Below, in pieces: positions 1 to 9,849 of a DNA stretch of 64,000 nucleotides. The notes under the pieces were generated by a model, which made no database searches, was not told where the DNA came from, and worked only from the letters and a program-made list of their open reading frames with translations. Made by a program: the position numbers and the translations under genes. Origin of the DNA: Semisulcospira habei (Eukaryota; Mollusca; Gastropoda; Semisulcospiridae); contig BTPG01000004.1 in NCBI GenBank assembly GCA_036245525.1, positions 52,345,960 through 52,409,959 on the forward strand. Reading direction: 5' to 3'. The stretch's first letter is position 1, and every line of letters starts with the position of its first letter.

Positions 1-262
1 CAATCGCCAGCCCACAGAGAAATACGCAGGTATAGAACAAGACGATCATTTCCATCCTCAATCAAAATACGTATTTTGTTTTTGTTTTTAGATTTTTTTG
101 TTTGTTGTCGTTCGCAATACCGGTGTCCTGGAAATGAGGATGGAAATGATCGTCTTGTTCTATACCTGCGTATTTCTCTGTGGGCTGGCGATTGGGTGCC
201 TGATAGGTGGGGGCAGGGGATCTAACTGTTTGTCTGTCCAGCGCTGTGATTCCCCTTGGTTT
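1..262. mobile_element. FB1 fold-back element, copy 1 (left end outside window)
   Basis: Bases 1-60 are the exact reverse complement of 135-194, with a 74-base spacer. The right arm continues to about 262, and its outer part (232-262) matches the outer ends of the FB1 copy at 53005-53270. The left outer arm must lie before the window. No coding potential is seen. Confidence 0.75.
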
Positions 263-305
263 ATCTAACATGTAAAACGAGCAGACCAAACATACACTTG
301 TCCAT

Positions 306-383
306 GTGTGTTGGTCTGTGATTTTGGACCTTACGGCTGAAAGCGGCAGAAAGCCGAAAGGTCCGAAATAACAGATCAGCATA
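306..383. repeat. PalD palindrome, decayed
   Basis: The left arm carries GGTCTGTGATTTTGGACC. The right arm (about 351-383) is its degraded reverse complement. It belongs to the PalD family, also at 7630, 18402, 40803 and 60781. Confidence 0.65.
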
Positions 384-420
384 CAGCTTAGGTAAGTTGA
401 ATGTCGAACAATTCACTGCC

Positions 421-602
421 TTAACCCATTCAGCCCTGACGCCCCACAGCAGGAGATGTGTCGACCATGATAATTCAAGGGTAGTGCCAGATTAGCTTGG
501 CGCCTGAATTATCATGGTCGATCCATCTCCTGCAACTGGTGGATAGTCGTTAGATGACGCCTCCAAAATCTGGGAAATACGGCCGTGGGGCTGAATGAGT
601 TA
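421..602. mobile_element. PalA element, TTAA-bounded, partly deleted palindrome
   Basis: It starts TTAACCCATTCAGCCC and ends GGGCTGAATGAGTTAA, giving inverted ends of about 16 bp. The left palindrome arm is present, but most of the right arm is deleted, leaving a join at about 514. The right flank contains the conserved block around TCGTTAGATGACGCCTCC that is shared with 29619 and 54104. Confidence 0.8.
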
Positions 603-834
603 AACTTGTATTTCCAGTCATTCTTCCTTCTGGTAGATAGTCTGAGTAATGTTGAAGATTGATGGTGAAATCACTAGCACTGAGTCCCGGGCTGAAGTCG
701 GATGTAGCTGGATCTCGCACGGCTGTGCGGCGTTGGGCATCCGCAGCCGACGCCCGACCGAGGGCCTCCCGCGTACTGGGATGGGGATCGAGGCAAACTG
801 GATCCGGAACAGATCTCCAGACTAGCCCCGTGGG
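603..834. other. Unassigned sequence
   Basis: GC-richer DNA with short unsupported open frames on both strands. No repeat or gene is recognised. Confidence 0.4.
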
Positions 835-905
835 AGTCGGTAGCGGTTTTTGTCGCGATGATTCCTGGCGGAATAATCACCGCTACCGACAGCCAAAAGG
901 GTTAA
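835..905. repeat. PalF-like hairpin
   Basis: The left arm AGTCGGTAGCGGT is mirrored by ACCGCTACCGAC on the right, ending AAAAGGGTTAA. It is a relative of the complete PalF copy at 2998-3079; the left TTAA end is missing. Confidence 0.6.
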
Positions 906-917
906 AGTGTGTCGTGA

Positions 918-960
918 CTGTCTGTGATTTTGGACCTTACGTCTGTGAAGCAGACTATGG
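918..960. repeat. PalD single arm
   Basis: Contains CTGTCTGTGATTTTGGACC followed by a short partial return. Only one arm is recognisable. Confidence 0.5.
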
Positions 961-1262
961 ATGCGTTGCGGGTCAATAAGTTACGGAAAGGAGAGAGGTG
1001 TCGCGCTAATATTAGCCTTGATCTATCGACACAGCACACGACATATGACTTTTTAAGCGGGGCTGATTTGATGTGTGATTCCCCCACAAACGATTTTATC
1101 CTTTTCGACTCTGCCCCACACCCCACCCCCTTGACACCCCCGCCACCCACCCTCTACCCTACCCACCCATACATCTCTTCCAGACACACGTCCCTTATTT
1201 TCCACCCTGTGTATCCCACAAAAACCTCTCCTCGCCCACGTCGACTATTCTTCACGGTTTAC
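961..1262. other. Unassigned sequence
   Basis: Ordinary sequence passing into a C-rich tract at about 1110-1170. No feature is seen. Confidence 0.4.
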
Positions 1263-1465
1263 ACCAGAAGTGTCGCACTGTTTGCACCAGAAGTGTCGCA
1301 CTGTTTGCACCAGAAGTGTCGCACTGTTTGCACCAGAAGTGTCGCACTGTTTGCACCAGAAGTGTCGCACTGTTTGCACCAGAAGTGTCGCACTGTTTGC
1401 ACCAGAAGTGTCGCACTGTTTGCACCAGAAGTGTCGCACTGTTTGCACCAGAAGTGTCGCACTGT
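1263..1465. repeat. 23-bp minisatellite, about nine units
   Basis: The unit contains CACCAGAAGTGTCGCACTG and is repeated almost perfectly. The 23-base period is not a codon multiple, so the open frames seen on both strands are repeat artefacts. Confidence 0.95.
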
Positions 1466-1540
1466 TTTATAGCGATGTACAAGATTATTTTAAGATAAGA
1501 TAGATAAGATAAGATCGTTTATTGCCATATGTTTCCATGT

Positions 1541-1597
1541 AAAAAAAAAAAAAAAAAAAAAAAAATTGAAATTTGTCTTGATGTCAGTTACTAAGAC

Positions 1598-1689
<92 letters not shown>
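1541..1689. repeat. Poly-A run and (AC)n microsatellite
   Basis: A run of 25 A (1541-1565) is followed after 49 bases by a pure (AC)n tract at 1615-1689. Confidence 0.95.
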
Positions 1690-1694
<5 letters not shown>

Positions 1695-1822
1695 AACTCT
1701 AAAATATGATTTCATGCTAAATATTAAATAAATACCGGTTTTAAACGCGGTATTGACCCCTTTGCTGAAAGTGTTCGCAAATCGTGTCAGACGCCATGGG
1801 AAATTCTACGCAAAACACATAA

Positions 1823-1897
1823 CCAATGCGCAAAAGGCCATCGGGCCGCCTTTGGCCCGCGCGCGGCCGTTCGGCCCGATGGATCTTTGCGCATTGG
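1823..1897. repeat. PalC palindrome
   Basis: The arms are CCAATGCGCAAAAGGCCATC and the partial return ending TTTGCGCATTGG, with a GC-rich centre of CCCGCGCGCGG type. The right inner arm is slightly decayed. Confidence 0.8.
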
Positions 1898-1974
1898 CTA
1901 CCACATACGACCCAGAAAAATGGGTATAAGTAGGACTCGGCATGACGCAGTGAACATCATTGTCAGTCGCATCT

Positions 1975-2141
1975 CCGTTAAAAGTCCTGGTAAATCAAAG
2001 TGGCACAGTTGCAGTGTGACCGAATTGATCAGTATTCAGGTCGTACTATACAGGCAATAGTTGTCCTTGTCATCCCAAAACGCGCCCGTTAGGGCTGTCC
2101 ATTATCATATCCGTGCCGTGGACGTCAAACCCCGAACTAAC
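1975..2141 (+). mobile_element. SINE, 3' part only
   Basis: Matches the 3' body of the full SINE at 31688-32001, from the GTCCTGGTAAATCAAAGTGG segment to the CCGTGGACGT...CCGAACTAA end. The tRNA-like head is absent, so this copy is 5' truncated. Confidence 0.8.
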
Positions 2142-2600
2142 CGAAGAACATCATGAGTGCCCGAAGTCGCGGGGATGGGGGAGGGGGAGGGGGGGCGGGG
2201 GCCTTTGCGTGATGGCCTTTGCGTCTTGCTATTGTGTGGTGTTCATATTTGGCCATTCCCGGCTGCGAAGTGGTTAACACATTGTTTCATCAGTAGTCTA
2301 TTCACAGTTGCATAGCGAGGAAACAGCCTGTTAGCCAGAAAATTCAAACACAGACAAAATACGAGAGGGAGGGGTGAGGGGATGGGGGAGGTGTACGGCC
2401 GGACATGTGGACAGAGGAATAGACAGACCAGCGGGACAGACAGAGGACAGAGAGATAGATACATTCCTGTGTCAGTGGGTTTTTCAGTAAAATCAATTCT
2501 GTCCCAAAAGCCCTCATTTACATGTTCAAGTTACGAAGTTAGCGCACCGAAAACCATCCCTCAGCACGGCCGAAGACGCAAATGGCGCCAATTTCTTCCA
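2142..2600. other. Unassigned sequence with G-rich tract
   Basis: A G-rich run at 2175-2205 is followed by a short PalC-like scrap (GATGGCCTTTGCG, near 2211) and sequence with no recognised gene. GTTACGAAGTTAG near 2530 recurs as GTTACGAAATTAG near 2694 across the PalB copy. Confidence 0.4.
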
Positions 2601-2666
2601 GCAAGAGGCATAGATTCTCATGAGCCCCTGCAGGTGCAGGGGCTCATGAGAATCTATGTCTCTTGC
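2601..2666. repeat. PalB palindrome
   Basis: 31-base arms (2601-2631 and 2636-2666) with a 4-base loop and one mismatch. The stem variants are GATTCTCATG in the middle and CCCCTGC at the tip. Confidence 0.95.
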
Positions 2667-2997
2667 AGATGTAATGGGCTTGCAAAGACACTGGTTACGA
2701 AATTAGTGTTCCGAAAGGTCTTCCGGAATACCACACACACGGAGCCGACAAAAAATGGGGAAAAAATCTCTCGCCTACACTACAGTAGAATCCACAAACT
2801 TCGTTATGCCATGAAATCTGTCCCTCAGGATTCAGCTCTGTAAGTTGTCCCCGGGAGAAATCCTAACGCCGATTGAAAAGACCTTAGTGATGTAAAGTTA
2901 GCGAACAGTTTGAAGGAAATGCGAATCTGGAAAGTGTTATGGTAACAAGAGACAGCCTTACAGTATTTTGTCCGCGATCCAGGAGGACAGGGAGACT

Positions 2998-3079
2998 TTA
3001 ACCTTTTGCGTGTCGGTAGCGGTTTTAGTCCCGTAGGAATCATCGCGATTAAAACCGCAACCGACAAGCAAAGGGTTAA
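2998..3079. mobile_element. PalF element, 82 bp, TTAA-bounded
   Basis: It begins TTAACCTTTTGCGTGTCGG and ends CCGACAAGCAAAGGGTTAA. The inverted arms of about 30 bases include GTCGGTAGCGGTTTTA. It resembles a minimal TTAA-type MITE. Confidence 0.8.
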
Positions 3080-3451
3080 TAGCGAAATTGTCAGCACTAC
3101 ACAGTTAAGAGATACTGCAGTCCTTATAGTCCAACAGACCTACGATGAAATCCACACCTAAATGCCAAGCGTGCTAAAATTGAAATGCGGCGAATAAAAA
3201 GACCGACTAGAAAGGACACCTTCATCACAATTTATTAATTTTGGGGGAGCATGGACATGCAGACAAGAATACAGCAAGCCATTTATCTTTTTGATAGACG
3301 TACAACTCTGCATCTACTATGAATTGTATTTTCAGTTACCACCTCTATCGTAGTCATCATCATCATCAGTCCCTTGCCCGAACTGGGCGTTGGGGGGACT
3401 GAAAGGCAGCAGCAACAGCTATCGTAGGAATACTGATAAAAAATAATACAA
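3080..3451. other. Unassigned sequence
   Basis: AT-rich DNA with a short CATCAT run near 3355. No gene or repeat family is recognised. Confidence 0.4.
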
Positions 3452-3514
3452 GCAAGAGACGTAGATTCTCATCACTCCCTGCATCCAGCTGGGACTCATG
3501 AGGATCTATGCCTT
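3452..3514. repeat. PalB palindrome, decayed
   Basis: The GCAAGAGACGTAGATTCTC arm and the partial return around CTCATGAGGATCTATGCC are still visible. Several mismatches lie near the tip. Confidence 0.7.
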
Positions 3515-3819
3515 TACAGAACTGGCCTTTAACACGTCTTCGGCAAACACAGGTCATCCTGTCTCCTCCCTACCCTCGGGCAGTCCTCGGCATTTGACCT
3601 CACCCGTCCCTGCCCGCCTGACTTTTCCCGCCACCCCGACCCCCTCAGTCCTAGTCCCTACCCCTCGGGACTTCGCCCGGCCACGCCAGACTTTCAAGTG
3701 GCCATCTGTGTGCCCTGCGGCTATGTGTTCCCTTGTGTCCACGGCTTTACTTCAAGAACCCGACCGTACACCAAGGCGACGTCCTCAATCCATGGGCCGG
3801 CTGGAGCAGCTCACGGTTA
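3515..3819. other. Unassigned C-rich sequence
   Basis: Contains a C/T-rich stretch (3550-3690). An open frame of 114 codons crosses it, but it starts inside PalB and has biased composition. Confidence 0.4.
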
Positions 3820-3884
3820 GCAAAAGGCATAGATTCTCATGAGTCCCTGCGAAGCAGGGGCACATGAGAATCTATGCCTCTTGC
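3820..3884. repeat. PalB palindrome
   Basis: About 30-base arms, with GCAAAAGGCATAGATTCTC on the left and the matching return on the right. The right arm has one changed base next to the tip. Confidence 0.9.
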
Positions 3885-3998
3885 AGAGAGGAGGGACTGC
3901 CAAAGGAGCTGAGCAGTGCGCTTCCCATTGGCTGGGAGATGACCGTTTCATTACATTTGATCCTAATAATAATAAAGCACTTTAGCGAGAGATGAACA

Positions 3999-4088
3999 GA
4001 TTATGATAGGTTAAGGATAGTGTCACGTTAGCTTAGCACCTTTAAACGCCAAGCTAATCAGGCACTATACTCGAATGTTTATGGTCAA
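3999..4088. repeat. PalA palindrome, decayed
   Basis: Degenerate arms around TTAGCTTAGCACC and CGCCAAGCTAATCAGGCAC. The TTAA ends are not recognisable. Confidence 0.65.
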
Positions 4089-4391
4089 TTACATTGCGAG
4101 ACATCATCGAAGCACAACTGACGCCGTAAAATAGAAGTCACGACCAGCTAGTCGCTGAATAAGACACTCTCCGTGAGCTATCTTTTGAGTTTTTCCAAGT
4201 GAGGTAAAGGTCATCGGGCCGAGGCTTCTTAGTTTTACATACTGGGTTGTGACGCGCTCATTATAAATGGCATATCAACTAGTACAACACATAAACCTAG
4301 CTAATACATATCCCAAAAGTGCAATGGAAGTTTTAAAATTAAATTCTTTACTGCGGGCGAAAAAAACTGACAAAGCTGAACGCGATCCAGC

Positions 4392-4459
4392 AGCAAGAGA
4401 CACGAGAGCCTCATGGACCCCCGCAGACGCGGGGGTCCATGAGAATCTGTATCTCTTGT
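4392..4459. repeat. PalB palindrome with covaried tip
   Basis: The arms read CATGGACCCCCGC and GCGGGGGTCCATG, where the family usually has CATGAGCCCC. Both arms carry the same change. Confidence 0.9.
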
Positions 4460-4517
4460 TTCTTCCAATATGAACTCAAGTTCCTCGGACGTGTGACTGA
4501 GATTCTGTGGCGTTAAA

Positions 4518-4725
4518 TTAACCCATTTAACCCCGAAGCACTACAGCAGGAGGTGGATCGACCATGATAATTCAAGGGTGATGCCTGATTAGCTTGGCGC
4601 CATCAGGCGCCAAGCTAATCTGGCACCACCCTTGAATTATCATGGTCGATTCATCTCCTGCAACTGATACATAGCCCTTCACTTCAAACGTTTCGGAAAT
4701 GCAGCCTTGGAGCTAAGCGGGTTAA
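4518..4725. mobile_element. PalA element, complete
   Basis: TTAACCCATTTAACCCC at the left and AGCTAAGCGGGTTAA at the right bound a 208-bp element. The internal arms (4556-4601 and 4606-4651) are about 46 bases with a 4-base loop. Confidence 0.85.
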
Positions 4726-4979
4726 ACAAAGGCCTCAGATACGCAGTTTGCGGGCACCACTAGCAGGTAAGGAGTCAACGCTTAAGAGTACAACATGCTG
4801 ATCGCTAACTCGGTAACGCAATCCAGTGCGTCACAAAAACGAAACAACATTACAGCTCCCAAAAGAGCCACGTACATTTGTAACAATGCCCCCTGATGGC
4901 GAACAGAAATGTCTTTATGTCGGCAGTCAGGGCAGACAACTCTATTATCAGGATTCCGTTTCGTTCGAGACAGCTCCGT

Positions 4980-5013
<34 letters not shown>

Positions 5014-5297
5014 TCTCCTCAGCAAAAGAGCGCAGGAAACGCAGTTGTTTTGTTTGTTTTTGTTGGGGTTTTTTTGTTTTGTTTTTTTTTGTTGTTTTTT
5101 GGGGGGAGGGGGTTTTCGTCACCGTGACCGCAGACATTTGATCTTCAGGCTATTGAGGTGCACTCCAGTGCAGATCAACGTGCGGACAAAAATCGAACTA
5201 TAACACCATCGATGCCAGACTGTGATTTCGAAATCATTGTAAATTCAACGTTACAGATCCCCAGCCGTCAAAGGAACATAGATATAGAGTGGCTTCA
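4726..5297. other. Unassigned DNA with T-rich tract
   Basis: Contains a run of 31 T at 4982-5012 and T/G-rich sequence to about 5115. From about 5225 it matches the left flank of PalB at 42779 (CAGCCGTCAAAGGAACAT), so the PalB copy at 5298 is probably part of a longer element. Confidence 0.55.
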
Positions 5298-5362
5298 GCA
5301 AGAGGTATAGATCCTCATGAGCCCCCGCAACTGAGAGGGCTCATGAGGATCTATACCTCTTG
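5298..5362. repeat. PalB palindrome
   Basis: Arms of about 30 bases with the GATCCTCATG middle variant in both arms. The tip is partly mismatched. The right flank ends in CTCGGCAGTAACTTAA, a PalB terminal motif. Confidence 0.9.
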
Positions 5363-5639
5363 TAATTTGGTGCTGTTCAGTTTTTCTCGGCAGTAACTTA
5401 AAGTTGTAATCTGCTCGGAGGTGATATCAAAGCCAGGTGGTAATGATAGGGTCAGTACAAGTTTTGACTGGAGGTGCATTCGAAACTAAGTAGAGCTGTT
5501 TCCTGGCTTCCTGCCTTTGCGAGTTGTAAGCCGACACTCAGTATTTAGTGTACTTTTCTCAATAGCAGAAAACCATGCAGTGTGGATAATTAGCTTCGTA
5601 AGCGAGGAACAAGAAAATGAAATATACAAAAAATATGCT
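5363..5639. other. Unassigned sequence
   Basis: The PalB outer flank to about 5400, then DNA with no recognised content. Confidence 0.4.
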
Positions 5640-5995
5640 CGTCCTTTTTGTTGTTTATTTGCTTTTAGTTTGGGTTTGTTGTTTGTTTGTTTGTTTTTGT
5701 TTCTTTATTTATTTGTTTGTTTATTTGTTCGTTTGTTTGTTTGTTTGTTTGTTTGTTTGTTTGTTTTGTTTATTGGTAATGTTTTGGGTTTGTTTGTTTG
5801 TTTGTTTGTTTGGTTTGGTTGTTTGTGTTTGTGTTTGTGTTTGTGTTTGTTTGTTTGTTTGTTTGTTTTTGTTATGTTAGTGGGGTTTGTTGTGTTGGTG
5901 GGGTTTGTTTCGGGGGGAGGGTTTTTGTTTGTTTGTTTGTTTGTTTGTTTGTTTGTTTGTTTGTTTGTTTGTTTGTTTGTTTGTTTGTTTGTGGG
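5640..5995. repeat. (TTTG)n compound microsatellite
   Basis: Long TTTG tracts, the purest at 5925-5992. The leucine, valine, cysteine and phenylalanine-rich open frames here are artefacts. Confidence 0.95.
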
Positions 5996-6378
5996 GAGGC
6001 GGTCCCTAAGTACTGCTGATTCGCAGAAACAATCTCAATTTCGATTTAACGCCAAACAGGCTACTGTGGCCATCTTACGGCGGGATTCGCATGCACAACT
6101 GTTCACGCTATTAATACATGTATATATCTTCCTGATGACATTTACGCACTGGGTCCTCCAACAGAGTAGACTGCTAGACGTTCCACCTGCATTATTTTGC
6201 ACGTGTCTTGACGTTAGATCTGACCTGGCGAGACCTGTGGAGCTGGGGTTGGAATGAGGTGTGAATTATTTTGCCAGTGTGAATATGATTGATCCACGCT
6301 GCCCTCAGTGCGCGTGCGCGGGGCCATGAGGAGAAAAAAATGGCGACATGTTGTGAGTCAAAACAAGAGTGATAAAAG
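5996..6378. other. Unassigned sequence
   Basis: No gene or repeat is recognised. A short run of alternating GC (GCGCGTGCGCG) lies near 6309. Confidence 0.4.
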
Positions 6379-6452
6379 AGGAGGATGTTGTGTAATGAGG
6401 CGCGCGTGGCACTACAGGAGGATGTTCTGTAATGAGGCGCGCGTGGCACTAC
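6379..6452. repeat. 37-bp direct duplication
   Basis: Two consecutive copies of a 37-base unit containing TAATGAGGCGCGCGTGGC, differing at one base. Confidence 0.9.
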
Positions 6453-6475
6453 AGGTCACTCCCAGTAAGCAAGCG

Positions 6476-6572
6476 TCATAGGACCGCCATCGTGCGCTGT
6501 CTGCCCACGTACATTCAGTCATGCGCAGACAGACACCGGCCGATGACAGCCCTATGATCTTATGAACTTGGG
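6476..6572. repeat. Imperfect inverted repeat
   Basis: TCATAGGACCGCCATCG pairs imperfectly with CGGCCGATGACAGCCCTATGA. It may be an old fold-back element. No family members are seen elsewhere in the window. Confidence 0.45.
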
Positions 6573-6653
6573 CCTTCTGGAGAAATTGTTGTGTTACGTA
6601 AATGCAGCAACTTCGTCACCACGCAGACATTGACGCAATACTCTAAAAATATT

Positions 6654-7268
6654 CCTTAGTTATTCCAGAGAAATAGCCGATGGCGCAAGGGTACCCCCAT
6701 TCACGCTCTTCGCGGATGCTAAAATGAGGTTGAGAAACATTTTTTTCTAAAGAAATCGGAATTCATTCCAGAAGCCCAAATCAGCAATATTATGTTAAGG
6801 CACACCTTCTGCATCCTCTGCAAAAAAAATCAGAATGAAACAATATTGAATCTCTGGCTCACAGTGAAGGTATTTGTGCACCCAGTAAACGGTCATATCC
6901 GCGAAATAGCAGAAAAAGACAAAAATAATGTGTCAGATGCCTTCAGACATTTTCTATAGCACTGGCGGGCAATCTTCAGGCTTACATCATCACAACAGGA
7001 TGTCACAAATTATTATAAACTTGACTAGGTGATGCTGTGATTAATGTGAGTGCCACAGTGGTTGATTTTGTATCCCTACCCCCAAGTTGTAAAAATACAC
7101 AAAATTAATTAGAAAAAAATACTAAAGTTATAACATAATATTGCCTGATTTGGGCTTCTGGAATGAATTCTGATTTCTCAGAAAAAATGTTTCTCAACCT
7201 CATTTTAGCATCCGCGAAGAGCGTGAATGAATTGCGCCATCGGCTATATCTCTGGTGTGTTACTATGG
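6654..7268. mobile_element. Non-autonomous TIR element, 615 bp
   Basis: Terminal inverted repeats of about 130 bases run inward from CCTTAGT (6654) and outward to ACTATGG (7268). Both include TAGCCGATGGCGCA and CTTCGCGGATGCTAAAATGA or their complements. ATT lies directly outside both ends, a possible 3-bp target duplication. The roughly 350-bp interior has no coding frame. The family is not recognised; a 3-bp duplication would fit a PIF/Harbinger-type MITE. Confidence 0.75.
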
Positions 7269-7348
7269 ATTTTAGGGGCACATGGCTTAAACATCTCAGG
7301 ACATACTAAGGGACACTTTGAAATCCATCTTATTGAGTACTGGGTGGT

Positions 7349-7366
7349 GGGGGGGGGGGGGGGGGG
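7349..7366. repeat. G homopolymer
   Basis: An uninterrupted run of 18 G. A second G run lies at 7715-7730. Confidence 0.95.
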
Positions 7367-7456
7367 TGCACGGTAAACCGGGCGAGCTTATGGACTATAA
7401 GCGTAGTGTTACTTTCACCCCATTCCTTGTCAATGCCATCACTTTTTGTTCAGTTC

Positions 7457-7489
7457 GCGGGGGCTCATGAGAATCTATGTCTCTTGCAG
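7457..7489. repeat. PalB single right arm with outer end
   Basis: Only the right arm is present. It is followed by the PalB outer motif CTCGGCAATGAAGGGGTTAA at 7509-7528, so a left-truncated element spans 7457-7528. Confidence 0.75.
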
Positions 7490-7629
7490 TTGGATCCAGT
7501 TCATTTCTTCTCGGCAATGAAGGGGTTAACGCAGAAGTCAGTCACAGTGTCTGGAATAACGCTGGGAGCACAGCTGTTCCGCTGTCCTGTCGTGATCTTT
7601 ACTGACGAAAACATCCCCGAGGTGTTTTG

Positions 7630-7701
7630 TGTGTGTAGGTCTGCGATTTCGGACCTTAAGGCTTCAGAGCGGTAAGGTCCAAAATCACAGACCAGCACGC
7701 T
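7630..7701. repeat. PalD palindrome
   Basis: The left arm is TAGGTCTGCGATTTCGGACC. The right arm is GGTCCAAAATCACAGACC. Several mismatches are present. Confidence 0.85.
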
Positions 7702-7730
7702 TGTTGACTTGAACGGGGGGGGGGGGGGGG

Positions 7731-8039
7731 ATAGTTCTATCATCTACGGTAAATATTTATAGTTCTCCTATCTCTATCATAACCCCCGCGTGTGCCCCCC
7801 CCCTGCCCCCCTGCAGCGTCGAGTCCAGAGTTTCGCCTGACCCTAGGTTACCCTCTCACCTCTGACCCTCAGTCTCTGGAAAGGACGAAGTCAGCGTCGA
7901 TATGAAGTCCTCGAGCCAGTAGCATGAGTGGGGTTAAATCCTGCGCGCGCCACTAAGCAAGGTGCTCCTGCAAAGGAACACATTGTTTAAAGGTGTGCGT
8001 AGAATTTAAGTACACTCGTGCAACTGACCCTTATTACCT
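7731..8039. other. Unassigned sequence
   Basis: Includes a C-rich tract near 7795-7815. Nothing is recognised. Confidence 0.4.
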
Positions 8040-8111
8040 GCAAAAGGCATGGCTTCTTATGACTGCATGCAACACACAGAAGCTCATGAGGATCTATATA
8101 TGCTGGCTTGC
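8040..8111. repeat. PalB palindrome, decayed
   Basis: GCAAAAGGCATGG and the return CTCATGAGGATCTATAT remain. The tip is largely lost. Confidence 0.6.
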
Positions 8112-8204
8112 AAGGGTCAGTCTCGACTGCAATTGAGAGGCTTACGTTTAGCACAGATCCGGGGAGCAAAAATGGTCCTCGGGTTATGCGTGGACCTTAG
8201 TTAC

Positions 8205-8290
8205 AATAATAATAATAATAATAATAATACCGTTATTATATAGGCGCTTTTTCTCAATTTTTGGACGAATGGACTCAAAGCGCCGCGAAC
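8205..8290 (-). mobile_element. LINE 3' tail, reverse orientation
   Basis: An (AAT)n run at 8205-8229 adjoins ACCGTTATTATATAGGCGC. Read on the minus strand it resembles the GCGC...TATAAATACC...(ATT)n ends of the CR1/L2-like LINE tails at 30060 and 48200. Confidence 0.55.
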
Positions 8291-8557
8291 TGAAACCCAA
8301 CACGCACACTGACGTAACAGACACGGATTTACGCCATTTAAGACAAACACAGTAACAAGACAGACGTAGGGCCAGCTACTTCAGTTACCGCACCAAGCAA
8401 CCTTAAATGAATCTGCCGGTATGATGTTATTAATGTCAGTGAATAAAACCACTCAGATGCCGGTTGTCGTGGCCTTTAATGAGAGCCTTTGGGTGACAAG
8501 AATGCATTGTAAAGTAAAGATGTCATGTTCCCTCGTGTTCCGCATCGTATTTCTTTC

Positions 8558-8783
8558 TGTGTGTTGTTTCCATTATCTCTAGACAGACACTAAGTCTGCG
8601 TAACTTTCACTTCGAGCGCGAAACTACAGTCCATAATAGTTCAAGGGCAGCGCCTGATTAGCTTCGCGTATGTGTGTTGTTTCTATTATCTCTAGACAGA
8701 CACTAAGTCTGCGTAACTTTCACTTCGAGCGCGAAACTACAGTCCATAATAGTTCAAGGGCAGTGCCTGATTAGCTTGGCGCC
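8558..8783. repeat. 113-bp tandem duplication including a PalA arm
   Basis: 8558-8670 is repeated at 8671-8783 with few changes. Each copy ends within a PalA left arm, so a PalA insertion and its left flank were duplicated together. Confidence 0.9.
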
Positions 8784-8832
8784 TTCAGGTCGCCAAGCTA
8801 ATCAGGCACTACCCATGAACTATCATATTCAA
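8742..8832. repeat. PalA palindrome
   Basis: The arms AGTGCCTGATTAGCTTGGCG and CGCCAAGCTAATCAGGCACT face each other over a short loop. The outer ends are not TTAA-bounded here. Confidence 0.85.
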
Positions 8833-9240
8833 TCCCGTTTCATAAACCTTTAAGTGCTTTAAAGATGATTATGATTAAAATGTGGGCCGTTTGACTCAGG
8901 AATTGCAAGAGAAACTATGATGATGTCGGGGTTCATAATGGCAGCCGCTCCGTATACAAAAATGGATCCACTCAGCGAAAACATCTAATTCGCTTTCGTT
9001 GTAAGTGATATTTACAAACAATGCCATTTATTTCGCGGTAATGTAATTGTTAACAAACTACAAACTGCGATTATATGTTCGTGCTCAGAAGATAATAGCC
9101 GCCGTGACAGACATTCTATCAAACTCGGACACCATTGTCATTTGTATTTGTGTGCTCGAGAATCTCTAATCAGTCACACGTAAACCTCCGATTATCTCCT
9201 GCGGACGAGCAGCAGAGATGTAAATAAATGGTGGCAGACA
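8833..9240. other. Unassigned sequence
   Basis: No gene, repeat or strong structure is recognised. Confidence 0.4.
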
Positions 9241-9306
9241 ACAAGAGACATACATTTTTATGAACCCCTGCTATGCAGCGGGTCATGAGAATCTGTGCCT
9301 CTTGCA
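9241..9306. repeat. PalB palindrome
   Basis: Arms of about 30 bases with several mismatches. The left tip reads GAACCCCTGC against GCAGCGGGTC. Confidence 0.85.
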
Positions 9307-9590
9307 GACGGGACTTTTGGGAGGGTTGGCTGTAATGAATACTTGTTGCATCCCCTGCACGCGACGGTCTGCTGGAGTTGTGTCCCCTGACGCTTGCTGG
9401 AAGAGGAAGTGGCGTCTGTGAGACGCTGGACTAGACGAACGTTGATTGGCTGAGAGTGAGACTGCCAATCAGTGGCTTTATTCTGCCTATGAACCGTTTT
9501 ACTACAGGCGAAAAAAATATTGTTTTTTTATGTAAAAAGCTGGGGTTTTTTTTTAGGTTGTCCTGATACACTCTGGCTTGAAATAAATTT

Positions 9591-9790
9591 GACTATGATA
9601 GTTCAAGGGTAGTGCCAGAATAGCTTGGTGCATGAGGCGCCAAGCTATTCTTGCACCACCCTTGAACTAAAATGTTTGATCTATCTACAACTCAACTAAA
9701 ATGGTTGATCTATCTCCTGTCCTTTCATGTAGCCTTCATAGGGCAATTAGCAACTTTAACAAAAGTCAGCCCCAAAATGTAATGGGTTAA
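9591..9790. mobile_element. PalA element, right end TTAA
   Basis: The palindrome at 9591-9683 is followed by a right flank ending in CCCCAAAATGTAATGGGTTAA-like sequence at 9790. This copy is the uninterrupted relative of the nested pair at 56587-56864. Confidence 0.8.
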
Positions 9791-9849
9791 TATCTGATAG
9801 TTATCATAAACATTTCTTTCTGTCAGGTTATCAGTCGCTTTCTTGCTCT

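Noticed and set aside
924..1503. Overlapping frames with CHCLHQKCRTVCTRS-like repeats
   Set aside because: They come from a 23-bp minisatellite whose period shifts the frame; all frames stay open on both strands.
5517..6257. 246-codon open frame rich in Leu, Phe, Val and Cys
   Set aside because: Produced by the (TTTG)n tract; there is no conserved domain outside it.
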